A stretch of 64,000 bases of DNA from CATOSP01 sp965216155 (GTDB lineage: Bacteria; Chloroflexota; Dehalococcoidia; Lucifugimonadales; UBA3495), in assembly GCA_965216155.1 (NCBI GenBank), contig CBDCFD010000007.1, positions 1,116,001-1,180,000 of the forward strand. The letters run 5' to 3'. Of the stretch, positions 44,522 to 52,530 are shown piece after piece. Numbering within the stretch: the first letter of the stretch is position 1; each line of letters opens with the position of its first letter. The notes under the pieces were generated by a model, which worked only from the letters and a program-made list of their open reading frames with translations, ran no database searches and was not told where the DNA came from. Both the position numbers and the translations under genes were made by a program.

Positions 44522-47458
44522 ATGACCGGTGACGAGATCAGGGAATTGTACACGCGGTTCTTCGAGGAGCGCGGCCATTTGCGAATGCCCAGCGCCTCCC
44601 TAATTCCGGCGGGAGACCCAACTCTTCTGTTCACCAGCGCCGGAATGGTCCCCTTCAAACCATTCTTCATGGGCGAGCAGACTCCGCCGAACCGCCGGTT
44701 GACCAGCGTTCAGAAGAGTTTCCGGACCACCGACATAGACGAGGTCGGCGACCATAAGCACCTGACCTTCTTCGAGATGCTGGGCAACTTCAGCATCGGA
44801 GACTATTTCAAGAACGACGCTGTGGCCTTTGCCTGGGAGCTTATGACCCAGGGGTTCGGGCTGGAAGCCGACCGCATTTTTGTCACGGTCCACCTGGATG
44901 ACGACGAAGCCTACGGAATCTGGCACGATGACATCGGGATACCGGTGGAGCGCATCTACCGCTACGGCGACTCGGACAACTGGTGGGGTCCCGCCGGTAC
45001 CGAAGGCCCCACCGGGCCATGCTCGGAACTCCACTACGATGGGGGCGCGGAAAAGGGCTGTAACCCGATGGTTGCCCCGGACGCATTGACGGCCCTGCTC
45101 CGCAGGGAACGGGATACCGGTGAGTCCCAACCAATTCCGGGCTGCCACCCTAACTGCGATTGCGAGCGGTTCGTTGAATTGTGGAACCTGGTGTTCATGC
45201 AGTTCTACCAGGACCCGGAGCGCAACCGGACGCCCCTGCCCGCGCCCAGCGTAGATACCGGCATGGGGCTGGAGCGGGCCGCGGCGGTCCTGCAGCAGAA
45301 GTCCAATATCTTCGAAACTGATCTCCTCTGGCCGATGGTCTCCAAGACCTGTGAGCTTACCGGCAGGAGCTATGGGGAGGACTTGGAGACCGACTACTCC
45401 CTTCGCGTCGTGGCGGAACATTCCCGGGCCGCCACGTTTCTCATTGGGGATGGCGTTGTGCCGGGCAACGAAGGCCGGGGTTACGTGCTGCGCCGGGTCA
45501 TCCGCCGGGCCATCCGCTACGGCAGGCGGTTGGGTTTGGAAGAACCGTTCCTGACCCAGGTGGCTGAGGTAGTTCTGGAGAATTTCCGCAGCGGCTACCG
45601 GGAGTTGCTGGAGAACCACGACTTCATACTCCGGGTTATTCGCCTGGAGGAAGAGCGGTTCGCCGAGTCTTTCGCCCGTGGAAACTCAATTCTAGGCGGG
45701 ATGATTAGTTGGAGGGAGTCTTACGGACGGCGCGTGCGGGACATTCCCCACGGCCGGGAAACAATTCTCCTTCCAGGCAACATGCTGGGAGACCAACTGG
45801 GTGGGCAAGGAGCGGAAGTGGAGGAGTTTACAGGGTTCACCCTGTTTAACGAGGCGTTTACCCAGTTGGTGGGCTCATCGAGTGCCGAAACGGATACCGG
45901 CGCCGCGAGCGCGGAACTTGTCAGGGAAGCAGCCGAACGTCTGAGCGGACTGATCACAGGGCAGGAGGCTTTCGTCCTGTACGACACCTACGGTTTCCCG
46001 CCGGAGCTGACCGCCGAGATAGCCCGTGAGACCGGTCTGGAAGTGGACATGCCCGGCTTCCAGCGGGAGATGGACTCCCGCCGTGAGCAGTCCCGGGCGG
46101 GCCAGGCGTTTACCGGCAGCATGGAAATCCTGTCGGCCTACGAAAACCTGGGTGTGGAGCCGAGCCGGTTCGTGGGTTACCAGGGAATGCGTCAGGAGTC
46201 GGCAGTAACCGCCATCATCGCTGACGGCGAATCGGTGGGGTTCGCCACTCAAGGGAAGAACGTAGAGATCGTGCTCCAGGAGACACCCTTCTATCCTGAA
46301 GGCGGCGGTCAGGTGGGAGACCACGGTTCCATCGCGTCCGCCAACGGAGTAGTCCGAGTCGGAGACACCCAAAGCCCCGTCGCCGGGCTTATCGTGCATC
46401 GGGGCGTAGTCGAGCGGGGGGATGTCTCCCTCGGGGAGCGAGTGACTGCGGAGGTGGACCCACATCGCCGGTTGGACGCGGCCCGGAACCACAGCGGCAC
46501 ACACCTGCTGCACGCCAGCCTAAGGTCGGTGTTGGGGGCCCACGTCAGACAGGCGGGATCGTATGTCGGGCCGGATAGGCTGCGTTTCGACTTCAGCCAC
46601 GTGAGCGCCCTGTCGCCACATGAGATCCTCTCCGTGCAGTCCCTCTCAAACGACAAGGTCCGGGAGAACCTGGCAGTGTCGTCTCAGGAGACCACCTATA
46701 CCGAAGCTGTGGGCCAGGGGGCTCTGGCCTTCTTCGGAGACCGCTACGGCGATGTCGTGAGAGTGGTGAGCATGTCCAACGGAGAAGCATTCAGCGGAGA
46801 AGCATTCAGCGTGGAGGTCTGCGGAGGGACCCACGTGTCGGCCACCGGCCAGGTGGGCATCATGTTCGTACTGGGGGAATCCAGCATCGGCGGCGGGATG
46901 AGGCGTATTGAGGCCGTTACCGGACGGGCGGCGGAGCAGCTTTTCGTCGAACAGTCGGCCAGGCTCGACGCCATCTCCCAACGGCTTCAGACCCCCGTGG
47001 CCGACCTCGAAACTAGGCTGGAAGGCTTCATCCAGGACAACGAAGACATGCGGCGGCGTCTGGCCGCGGTGGAGCGGGCGGCTCTCCGCACCGAAGCCGA
47101 GGGAATCCTGGGTCGCGTCACCGACGTTGAAGGCGTGAAGGTGATCGCGGCTCGCACATCCGCCTCGAACCCCGAGGCGATGCGCGAAATGGGGGACTTC
47201 CTGAAGGCAAAGCTCCAAAGCGCCGTAGTGATGCTGGGCTGCGTCGCAGAGGGAAATCCCCTCCTGGTGGCCATGGTTACGCCGGACCTGGTGAACAAGG
47301 GCCTGCACGCTGGGAATCTGGCGCGTGACACGGCCAGGGTCATGGGCGGCGGCGGCGGCGGACGCCCCGAAATCGCCCAGGCCGGCGGGCGGCAGGCCGG
47401 CAAGCTGGACGAGGCCCTGTCCGGCGTAGCCGCCCTGGTGCGCCAGGGGTTAACCTAA
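44522..47458 (+). CDS. alaS: alanyl-tRNA synthetase with an extra insert
   Basis: A 978-residue AlaS, longer than the usual 870-890. Class II catalytic core: FFEERGHLRMPSASLIP, TDIDEVGDHKHLTFFEMLGNFSIGDYFK (motif 2), GMGLERAAAVLQ (motif 3). The editing domain has HSGTHLLHASLR and FSVEVCGGTHVSATGQVG with the zinc-binding His/Cys set; the C-Ala tail has AQAGGRQAGKLDEAL. About 70 extra residues (roughly 395-470) sit between FARGNSILGG and GQEAFVLYDTYGFP. A 15-bp tandem duplication (46781-46795 and 46796-46810) adds five residues just before CGGTHV. ATG 44522 is chosen over the adjoining GTG 44519. Followed by ruvX. Confidence 0.95.
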   Translation: MTGDEIRELYTRFFEERGHLRMPSASLIPAGDPTLLFTSAGMVPFKPFFMGEQTPPNRRLTSVQKSFRTTDIDEVGDHKHLTFFEMLGNFSIGDYFKNDAVAFAWELMTQGFGLEADRIFVTVHLDDDEAYGIWHDDIGIPVERIYRYGDSDNWWGPAGTEGPTGPCSELHYDGGAEKGCNPMVAPDALTALLRRERDTGESQPIPGCHPNCDCERFVELWNLVFMQFYQDPERNRTPLPAPSVDTGMGLERAAAVLQQKSNIFETDLLWPMVSKTCELTGRSYGEDLETDYSLRVVAEHSRAATFLIGDGVVPGNEGRGYVLRRVIRRAIRYGRRLGLEEPFLTQVAEVVLENFRSGYRELLENHDFILRVIRLEEERFAESFARGNSILGGMISWRESYGRRVRDIPHGRETILLPGNMLGDQLGGQGAEVEEFTGFTLFNEAFTQLVGSSSAETDTGAASAELVREAAERLSGLITGQEAFVLYDTYGFPPELTAEIARETGLEVDMPGFQREMDSRREQSRAGQAFTGSMEILSAYENLGVEPSRFVGYQGMRQESAVTAIIADGESVGFATQGKNVEIVLQETPFYPEGGGQVGDHGSIASANGVVRVGDTQSPVAGLIVHRGVVERGDVSLGERVTAEVDPHRRLDAARNHSGTHLLHASLRSVLGAHVRQAGSYVGPDRLRFDFSHVSALSPHEILSVQSLSNDKVRENLAVSSQETTYTEAVGQGALAFFGDRYGDVVRVVSMSNGEAFSGEAFSVEVCGGTHVSATGQVGIMFVLGESSIGGGMRRIEAVTGRAAEQLFVEQSARLDAISQRLQTPVADLETRLEGFIQDNEDMRRRLAAVERAALRTEAEGILGRVTDVEGVKVIAARTSASNPEAMREMGDFLKAKLQSAVVMLGCVAEGNPLLVAMVTPDLVNKGLHAGNLARDTARVMGGGGGGRPEIAQAGGRQAGKLDEALSGVAALVRQGLT

Positions 47459-47481
47459 CACTGTATTCGGGGGCCGGGACG

Positions 47482-47913
47482 CTGAAACTGCTGGCTTTGG
47501 ACCTGGGAGAGCGACGTATCGGCCTGGCCGTTGGCGACACGGCAACCACGTTGGTCCTCCCCGCCGGGCACCTCGTGCGCACCAAGCTTTCCAAGGACTT
47601 GGACCGTGTGCTGGCCGCAGGCCGGGAGCGGGGAATCGAAGGCTTCGTGGTGGGGATGCCTTACTCCCTGGACGGGAGCGCCGGGACGCAGGCCAAACGC
47701 GCTCAAGGCTTCATCAACGCCCTGAGAAAACGCGCGTCCATACCCGTATTCACTGCCGACGAACGCTTCACGTCGGTGGAAGCCGAGGCTATCTTGAGGG
47801 AGTCGGGGCGGGAGCCTTCCCGACGGAAGGGTTCGGTCGATGAGGCGGCGGCGGTGCTAATCCTGCAACGGTTCCTGACGGGGCGGCGGATAGACTGTCT
47901 GAATCAGGATTAA
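47482..47913 (+). CDS. ruvX: putative Holliday-junction resolvase / pre-16S rRNA nuclease
   Basis: YqgF/RuvX family, RNase H-like: KLLALDLGERRIGLAVGD contains the first catalytic Asp, followed by EGFVVGMPYSLDGSAGTQAKRAQGF, VFTADERFTSVEAEAIL and KGSVDEAAAVLILQRFL with the last catalytic Asp. The first strand (LLALD) must be translated for a working fold. The likely start is therefore CTG 47482, an unusual codon giving MKLLALDLG; TTG 47497 would remove the strand. It lies 23 bases after alaS, a common pairing. The last residues and stop fall inside a long palindrome. Confidence 0.88.
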   Translation: MKLLALDLGERRIGLAVGDTATTLVLPAGHLVRTKLSKDLDRVLAAGRERGIEGFVVGMPYSLDGSAGTQAKRAQGFINALRKRASIPVFTADERFTSVEAEAILRESGREPSRRKGSVDEAAAVLILQRFLTGRRIDCLNQD

Positions 47914-47977
47914 AGGACTTCCAGGATATTTCCAATGCTGAGAATATCCCGTAATCCGGGAAATCCTGATTCAGACA
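47896..47977. repeat. nested palindrome overlapping the ruvX 3' end
   Basis: Outer arms TGTCTGAATCAGGATT (47896-47911) and its exact complement (47962-47977), 16 bp with no mismatch. Inner arms GGATATT (47924-47930) and AATATCC (47943-47949). The left outer arm includes the ruvX stop codon. It is followed by no T-run. Its nested shape suggests a mobile palindromic unit or structured 3' end. Confidence 0.85.
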
Positions 47978-48074
47978 AAGGATCGAAAGACCACGGCGAG
48001 CGCGTGTGCCTCACTTGACGCGGTAAGGCGCGGATTGGACAATAGAATTGTTGGGGGAGCGCAACCCCACGCAT

Positions 48075-48148
48075 TGCCCGGTGGTGTAGTGGTAGCACAC
48101 CAGCCTTTGGAGCTGGTAGCCCTGGTTCGAACCCAGGCCGGGTAGCCA
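48075..48148 (+). tRNA. tRNA-Gln (anticodon TTG)
   Basis: Acceptor TGCCCGG/CCGGGTA (one G-T pair), short D-arm with GGTAGCAC, anticodon stem CCAGC/GCTGG with loop CTTTGGA giving TTG, T-arm CCTGG-TTCGAAC-CCAGG, and encoded CCA. It reads CAA codons. It borders a small accessory cluster. Confidence 0.95.
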
Positions 48149-48216
48149 TCTCCTTCCCGCAGGTTTCCTCGCCCCTATGGAAATCAGCCCGGTCCAGAGG
48201 TTTTGGAGATGCCAAC

Positions 48217-48843
48217 ATGTACATGACTCTGGACCAGTTCGGTCCGGAAGTTCCCAAATGGTACGAGAAGTACCAGAACAAATGCGGTTATTACCCGGGC
48301 TATTGCTGTCTTTTGGAGCGTCTCCCGAAAAAGGCGAAGCGATTGGGTCATCTGGAACTTGAAGACTTGCAGGACATTGCTGACTGGGGTGGCAACCAAC
48401 ACAATGTCAGAAAGAATTTGACTGAAGGCAACAAGCCATCCGACGTGCGAAAGAGAACCGGGGAAGCTATTCTCTGCTTTGACGACCCGAGGCGCGCCAT
48501 TTTGGCCGTAACGAGGTTGCATGGGTGGAATCTTACTTATGGCAGCAAGACCCTCATGTTTATGAACCCTTGGAAATATGTGGCCCTCGACAGCCATATT
48601 CGAGAAGGCCTCCAACCGTACTTCTCAAATATCGGTATCGGGCAATACAGTGCGCCTGGGATAGCTTATCCCGCGTTTCTTGCCATCTGCCGAGACCTCC
48701 AATGCAAGGTAAACACGCCGGTGCCCGATCCTGGCCCCGCTTACCCAAATTACCCCCCAAACCCCAATGGTCCATGGCTTCTAGCCGACATCCAGCAAGC
48801 GATATTCGAGTTCGCCCGGGATGGGAACTGCATTGTGCCTTAG
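48217..48843 (+). CDS. hypothetical protein, possibly HhH base-excision-repair-like
   Basis: 208 residues. The core LEDLQDIADWGGNQHNVRKNL, then DPRRAILAVTRLHGWNLTYGSKTLMFMNPWKYVALDSHIREGL, resembles the helix-hairpin-helix region of DNA glycosylase-like proteins (L-G-W/x-G-x-x-S-K-x-L-x-F, then Y-x-A-L-D). The catalytic Asp/Lys of true glycosylases cannot be placed with certainty. Good Shine-Dalgarno sequence (TTTTGGAG). The gene is visibly richer in A/T than its neighbours and sits between tRNA-Gln and a DUF4160/DUF2442 pair, suggesting transfer. Function unproved. Confidence 0.5.
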   Translation: MYMTLDQFGPEVPKWYEKYQNKCGYYPGYCCLLERLPKKAKRLGHLELEDLQDIADWGGNQHNVRKNLTEGNKPSDVRKRTGEAILCFDDPRRAILAVTRLHGWNLTYGSKTLMFMNPWKYVALDSHIREGLQPYFSNIGIGQYSAPGIAYPAFLAICRDLQCKVNTPVPDPGPAYPNYPPNPNGPWLLADIQQAIFEFARDGNCIVP

Positions 48844-48874
48844 TTTGAGGGTCGCCACTCAATGACTTCCGCTC

Positions 48875-49132
48875 ATGCCCGAGATTAGCCGATTCCTTGG
48901 TATCATCATTGCCATCTACTACGATGACCATGCACCGCCACATTTCCATGCCAAGTATGGCGGGTATGAGGTGACGGTGAGAATAGCGGACGGCTTGGTC
49001 ACGGGGGTCTTTCCACGGCGAGCCAGAGGGCTCATTCTGGAATGGATGGAACTTCACAAGGATGAACTCCTTGCCAATTGGCAGAGGGCGGAGGGTCACC
49101 TGCCGCTCCAACGAATCCCTCCACTGGAGTAA
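48875..49132 (+). CDS. DUF4160 protein
   Basis: Eighty-five residues matching DUF4160: MPEISRFLGIIIAIYYDDHAPPHFHAKYGGYEVTVRI, with the conserved PPHFHAKY (two His), then a helix with LILEWMELHKDELLANWQRA. DUF4160 and DUF2442 genes occur together in many genomes and are often listed as a toxin-antitoxin-like pair, though the mechanism is not settled. Five bases separate it from the next gene. Confidence 0.88.
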   Translation: MPEISRFLGIIIAIYYDDHAPPHFHAKYGGYEVTVRIADGLVTGVFPRRARGLILEWMELHKDELLANWQRAEGHLPLQRIPPLE

Positions 49133-49137
49133 GTGTC

Positions 49138-49380
49138 ATGTTTACGTTAGTCGAAGCCCGGTACGTCAGGGACTATGTGCTATGGCTGCGGTTCGACGAT
49201 GGGACGGCTGGCGAGATTGACTTATCCGACCGGCTGTTCGGTCCTGTCTTTGTGCCGTTGAAGGCATTGGACTACTTTCAGGCATTCGAAGTTCATCCCG
49301 AGCTCCGCACCCTGGTCTGGCCGAATGGGGCCGACTTCGCCCCCGAGTTCTTGTACGACAGGATTCGCGTTACTGCTTAA
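49138..49380 (+). CDS. DUF2442 protein
   Basis: Eighty residues: ARYVRDYVLWLRFDDGTAGEIDLSDRLFGPVFVPLKALDYFQAFEVHPELRTLVWPNGADFAPEFLYDRI is the full DUF2442 signature, including D-x-L-x-G-x-x-F-x-x-L and W-P-N-G-A-D-x-x-P-E. It starts at ATG 49138, right after DUF4160, and is the presumed partner of that protein. Confidence 0.9.
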   Translation: MFTLVEARYVRDYVLWLRFDDGTAGEIDLSDRLFGPVFVPLKALDYFQAFEVHPELRTLVWPNGADFAPEFLYDRIRVTA

Positions 49381-49434
49381 CGCGCGTTAGATGGCAACGC
49401 CCCGGTCACCAGCCCCTAGCCGCTGAAAACTCAT

Positions 49435-49464
49435 TTGACCGCCAACCCTCGATACGGTTATATT
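49435..49464 (+). promoter_or_regulatory. promoter upstream of the nucleotidyltransferase operon
   Basis: TTGACC (49435-49440), 18-base spacer, TATATT (49459-49464), 55 bases before the ATG at 49520. Confidence 0.6.
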
Positions 49465-49519
49465 AGGCTGCGATTATTGACCCGGCATTCACTTATCCAC
49501 CACTGTAAGGGCAGTCCAC

Positions 49520-50221
49520 ATGTATGCCCTAATTCTCGCAGGCGGTCAGGGCGAACGGCTTCGGCCTTTGACTGACACTGTGCCCAAGCCCATGGTTCCA
49601 GTGCGCGGCCAGCCCATTTTGTGGCACCAGATCGAGTGGCTGAAGACGGGCGGGGTTACCGATGTCGTGTTCCTGGCCGGGTACCGCTGGCAGGTAATCA
49701 AAGACTTTTTCGGCGACGGACACAACTTCGGTATCCGGGCCCACTACAGCGTTGAAGACACCCCAATGGGACGTGGCGGAGCGATAAAGATGGGTTTCCC
49801 GCTCGTACCGGAAGAAGAAGAGACGGTTGTAGTCCTCAACGGTGACATTATCACGGAGGAGGGCTTCGGCTCGTTGGCCAACAGGTACCGGGAAAGCAAG
49901 GCTTCGAACCCTTTTCATCAAGCAACCATAATGGTGGTCCCATTCGTCAGCCCCTATGGCCTCGTGGACATGGACGACAGTGAGAGTGTTGTCGGGTTCC
50001 GTGAGAAGGTGGAGTTGCCCTACTGGATCAACGCCGGGATATACCTCTTCGACCGGCGGATGGCCCAGGAGCTTCCGGAGATGGGCGACCACGAGACGGA
50101 GACGTTCCCCCGGTTGGCCGAAGCCGGCAAAATCTCGGCGGTTAAGTCCAGAGCGTTCTGGCGGAGCGTAGACTCCTTCAAAGACCTCAGGGAGGTGGAA
50201 GAGCACCTGAGTCGTCGATAA
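49520..50221 (+). CDS. NDP-sugar pyrophosphorylase (mannose-1-phosphate guanylyltransferase-like)
   Basis: A 233-residue nucleotidyltransferase: ALILAGGQGERLRPLTDTVPKPMVPVRGQPILWHQIEWL holds the GGxGxRLxPLTxxxPKP nucleotide loop. Further marks are EDTPMGRGGAIKMGF (sugar-phosphate binding), VVVLNGDIITEEGFGSLANRY (metal Asp in NGD) and WINAGIYLFDRR. It lacks the left-handed helix domain of longer relatives. The base and sugar specificity cannot be fixed. It stands 46 bases before the MoxR gene in the same direction. Confidence 0.88.
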   Translation: MYALILAGGQGERLRPLTDTVPKPMVPVRGQPILWHQIEWLKTGGVTDVVFLAGYRWQVIKDFFGDGHNFGIRAHYSVEDTPMGRGGAIKMGFPLVPEEEETVVVLNGDIITEEGFGSLANRYRESKASNPFHQATIMVVPFVSPYGLVDMDDSESVVGFREKVELPYWINAGIYLFDRRMAQELPEMGDHETETFPRLAEAGKISAVKSRAFWRSVDSFKDLREVEEHLSRR

Positions 50222-50267
50222 CGGCAAGACGCCCCTTTTCGACCCCGCCAAGCGCTCCGAGAATTAC

Positions 50268-51236
50268 ATGGCACAACAAGAGGCTTCAACTTCCGCCGCT
50301 TCAGGCGAGGTCGCCCAACTGGCTGCCAGGATCAAGGCCAATATCGAGACAGTGCTGGTTGGGAAGGGCGGGGTAATCGAACTCGTGCTGGCGGCGGTGC
50401 TCAGCGGGGGCCACATCCTGATCGAGGATGTGCCCGGGATCGGGAAAACGACCCTTGCAAGAAGCCTGGCAAGCTCTCTGGACTGTTCCTTCAAGCGGAT
50501 TCAATTCACCCCGGACCTTATGCCCTCGGACATAACCGGCATCCACTTCTACAACCAGAAGGAAGGCGAGTTTGAGTTCAGGGCCGGCCCCATCATCGCC
50601 CAAGTAGTGTTGGCCGACGAGATCAACCGCGCCACCCCCCGCACACAGTCGGCGTTGCTCGAGGCCATGGCCGAGCGGCAGTTGACGGTCGACGACGTCA
50701 CCATTTCCCTCCCCAGCCCGTTCATGGTGATTGCCACCCAAAACCCTATCGAGCTGGAAGGGACGTTCCCCCTCCCGGAAGCCCAGCTAGACCGGTTCCT
50801 TTTGCGTCTGAAGCTGGGATATCCGATGGAGATTGAAGAAGAGGCGATGTTGGCCCGGTTCCAGACCGCGGACCCGTTGACTGAGATGACGCCGGTGGCA
50901 GGAGAGGCGGAAATCGTCGCCTATCAGGCGGCGGTGCGGCAAGTCCATCTCGAACCGGTGTTGCGCACCTATGTCGTCCGGTTAGTCCAAGCCACCCGTT
51001 GCCATCCCGACGTCGAGCTGGGCGCCAGCCCTCGTGCCACGATGGGCTTGTTTAGATGCAGCCAGGCGTTGGCCGCGATCCAGGGGAGGGACTATGTGAC
51101 CCCCGATGACATCAAAGTCTTGGCCCCTTACGCTCTGTGCCACCGGATTATTCTCAGGTCTCAAGCCCGGTTGCGGGAGATGACCCCGGAGCGAGTGATC
51201 GACGAAATTCTCGAACAGGTAGAGGTGCCGGTGTAA
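50268..51236 (+). CDS. MoxR-family AAA+ ATPase
   Basis: A 322-residue MoxR: Walker A EDVPGIGKTTLARSLA, the RIQFTPDLMPSDITGIHFYNQKEGEFEFRAGPII pore-loop region, Walker B VVLADEINRATPRTQSALLEAMAERQLTVD, sensor 1 VIATQNPIELEGTFPLPEAQLDRFLLRL. MoxR ATPases chaperone metal or cofactor insertion, usually together with DUF58 and VWA proteins. Here DUF58 and DUF4129 genes follow, the standard arrangement. Confidence 0.95.
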   Translation: MAQQEASTSAASGEVAQLAARIKANIETVLVGKGGVIELVLAAVLSGGHILIEDVPGIGKTTLARSLASSLDCSFKRIQFTPDLMPSDITGIHFYNQKEGEFEFRAGPIIAQVVLADEINRATPRTQSALLEAMAERQLTVDDVTISLPSPFMVIATQNPIELEGTFPLPEAQLDRFLLRLKLGYPMEIEEEAMLARFQTADPLTEMTPVAGEAEIVAYQAAVRQVHLEPVLRTYVVRLVQATRCHPDVELGASPRATMGLFRCSQALAAIQGRDYVTPDDIKVLAPYALCHRIILRSQARLREMTPERVIDEILEQVEVPV

Positions 51237-51237
51237 C

Positions 51238-51301
51238 AGTGGCCGGTGGTCGGTTTCCGGTAGCATGACCAATGACCACCGGGCGCTGGCTACCGGCCAC
51301 T
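51238..51301. repeat. imperfect palindrome between moxR and the DUF58 gene
   Basis: AGTGGCCGGT (51238-51247) is the exact complement of ACCGGCCACT (51292-51301). Within it GGTGGTC and GGTAGC motifs recur in both orientations, so several foldings are possible. It fills nearly the whole intergenic gap. Confidence 0.6.
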
Positions 51302-51306
51302 AATGT

Positions 51307-52530
51307 ATGCGTAACGAGCTTTGGCTGACAATCAGCTGCATCCTGGTGTTCGCTGGGCTCGTGGCCAGCCAGGGCCTCTTGCTGATCGTTGGTGCCCTGG
51401 CGATCATAGTGTCCATCGCGGCGCGGATTTGGGACCGGTTTGCCTTTGAACGGGTCGGCCACCAGCGCGGACTTTCCCGGAGACGCGCTTTTATCGGCGA
51501 TTCCATCGACTACACGGTCACCCTTTCCAACGAAAAGCTGCTGCCGTTAATTTGGGTCGATATTCAGGACACCTTCCCCCAGGGGCTGGACCTGCCGGGG
51601 GCTATCCTGCGGGGCAGCAACACCGACGTGACCAAGCAGCACACCATTACCACGTCTCTGCTCCCCTATCAAAAGGCATCCTGGAAATACTCCCTCCGAT
51701 GTACCGCCCGGGGTTACCATCGTATAGGGCCCGTCCGCCTGCGCAGCGGAGACATCTTTGGATTCAGCGCCTCCGAGACCCGCATGTCCCATGTGGACTA
51801 CGTCCTGGTTTACCCGAGAGTCGTGGACCTTGGCCAGCTCGTATTTTCGGAAGAGCACCCGCTGGGAGATACCAAAGGTATCAACACGCTGTTCCAGGAC
51901 ACTACCCGTTTCGTCCGGCAGCGCGACTACATGCCCACCGACCCGATGAAGCATATAGATTGGAAGGCCTCGGCCCGCAGGCTGCGGCTCCAGACCAAGG
52001 TATTTGAGCCAGTGGCCTCTCTCAACGTGCTCATCGCCTTGAATGCCACGACCAGTGAACACGCCTGGCAGGGCAGCAACCGGCGCCGCTTCGAGCGCGC
52101 GGTAACCGCCGCAGCTTCGGTTGCCCACTACGCCGGGGAGCGCGGCTACACCTTCGGACTGGCCAGCAACGCCGTGGCCAGCTACTCGGGCAAATGGCTG
52201 ACCGTGCCAATGGGGACCTCTCTGTCCCAACTAAGCATGGTCCTGGAGGCGTTGGCGATGGCCGGCCCTTATGTCGTGACCCCGCTCGTGGAAGTTCTCC
52301 GGGAGGAAAAGAGGTCCCTGCCCGCCGGAGCGACCGTGATTTTGGTTACCGCGGTGATGACTCAGGCGTTGGTTGAGGAGATCATGCAAATCAAGAGGTC
52401 TGGGCATGAAGTGCAGATACTTTATGCCGGAGACGGAGCGCCGGCCATCCAGCCGCCCGGAGTAAGAATATACAGGGTAGGAAGAGTCCTGGAGGCACTG
52501 GACGACTATGAACCCATTCCTGCGCACTAG
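51307..52530 (+). CDS. DUF58 protein
   Basis: A 407-residue protein with two N-terminal hydrophobic stretches (ISCILVFAGLVASQGLLLIVGALAIIVSIAARIW). A beta-rich middle then leads to the DUF58 core RDYMPTDPMKHIDWKASARRLRLQTKVFEP, including the D-P-x-x-x-I-D-W motif, and a VWA-like C-terminal half. It usually partners MoxR ATPases, presumably as a VWA-like adaptor. Its end overlaps the next gene by 23 bases. Confidence 0.93.
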   Translation: MRNELWLTISCILVFAGLVASQGLLLIVGALAIIVSIAARIWDRFAFERVGHQRGLSRRRAFIGDSIDYTVTLSNEKLLPLIWVDIQDTFPQGLDLPGAILRGSNTDVTKQHTITTSLLPYQKASWKYSLRCTARGYHRIGPVRLRSGDIFGFSASETRMSHVDYVLVYPRVVDLGQLVFSEEHPLGDTKGINTLFQDTTRFVRQRDYMPTDPMKHIDWKASARRLRLQTKVFEPVASLNVLIALNATTSEHAWQGSNRRRFERAVTAAASVAHYAGERGYTFGLASNAVASYSGKWLTVPMGTSLSQLSMVLEALAMAGPYVVTPLVEVLREEKRSLPAGATVILVTAVMTQALVEEIMQIKRSGHEVQILYAGDGAPAIQPPGVRIYRVGRVLEALDDYEPIPAH

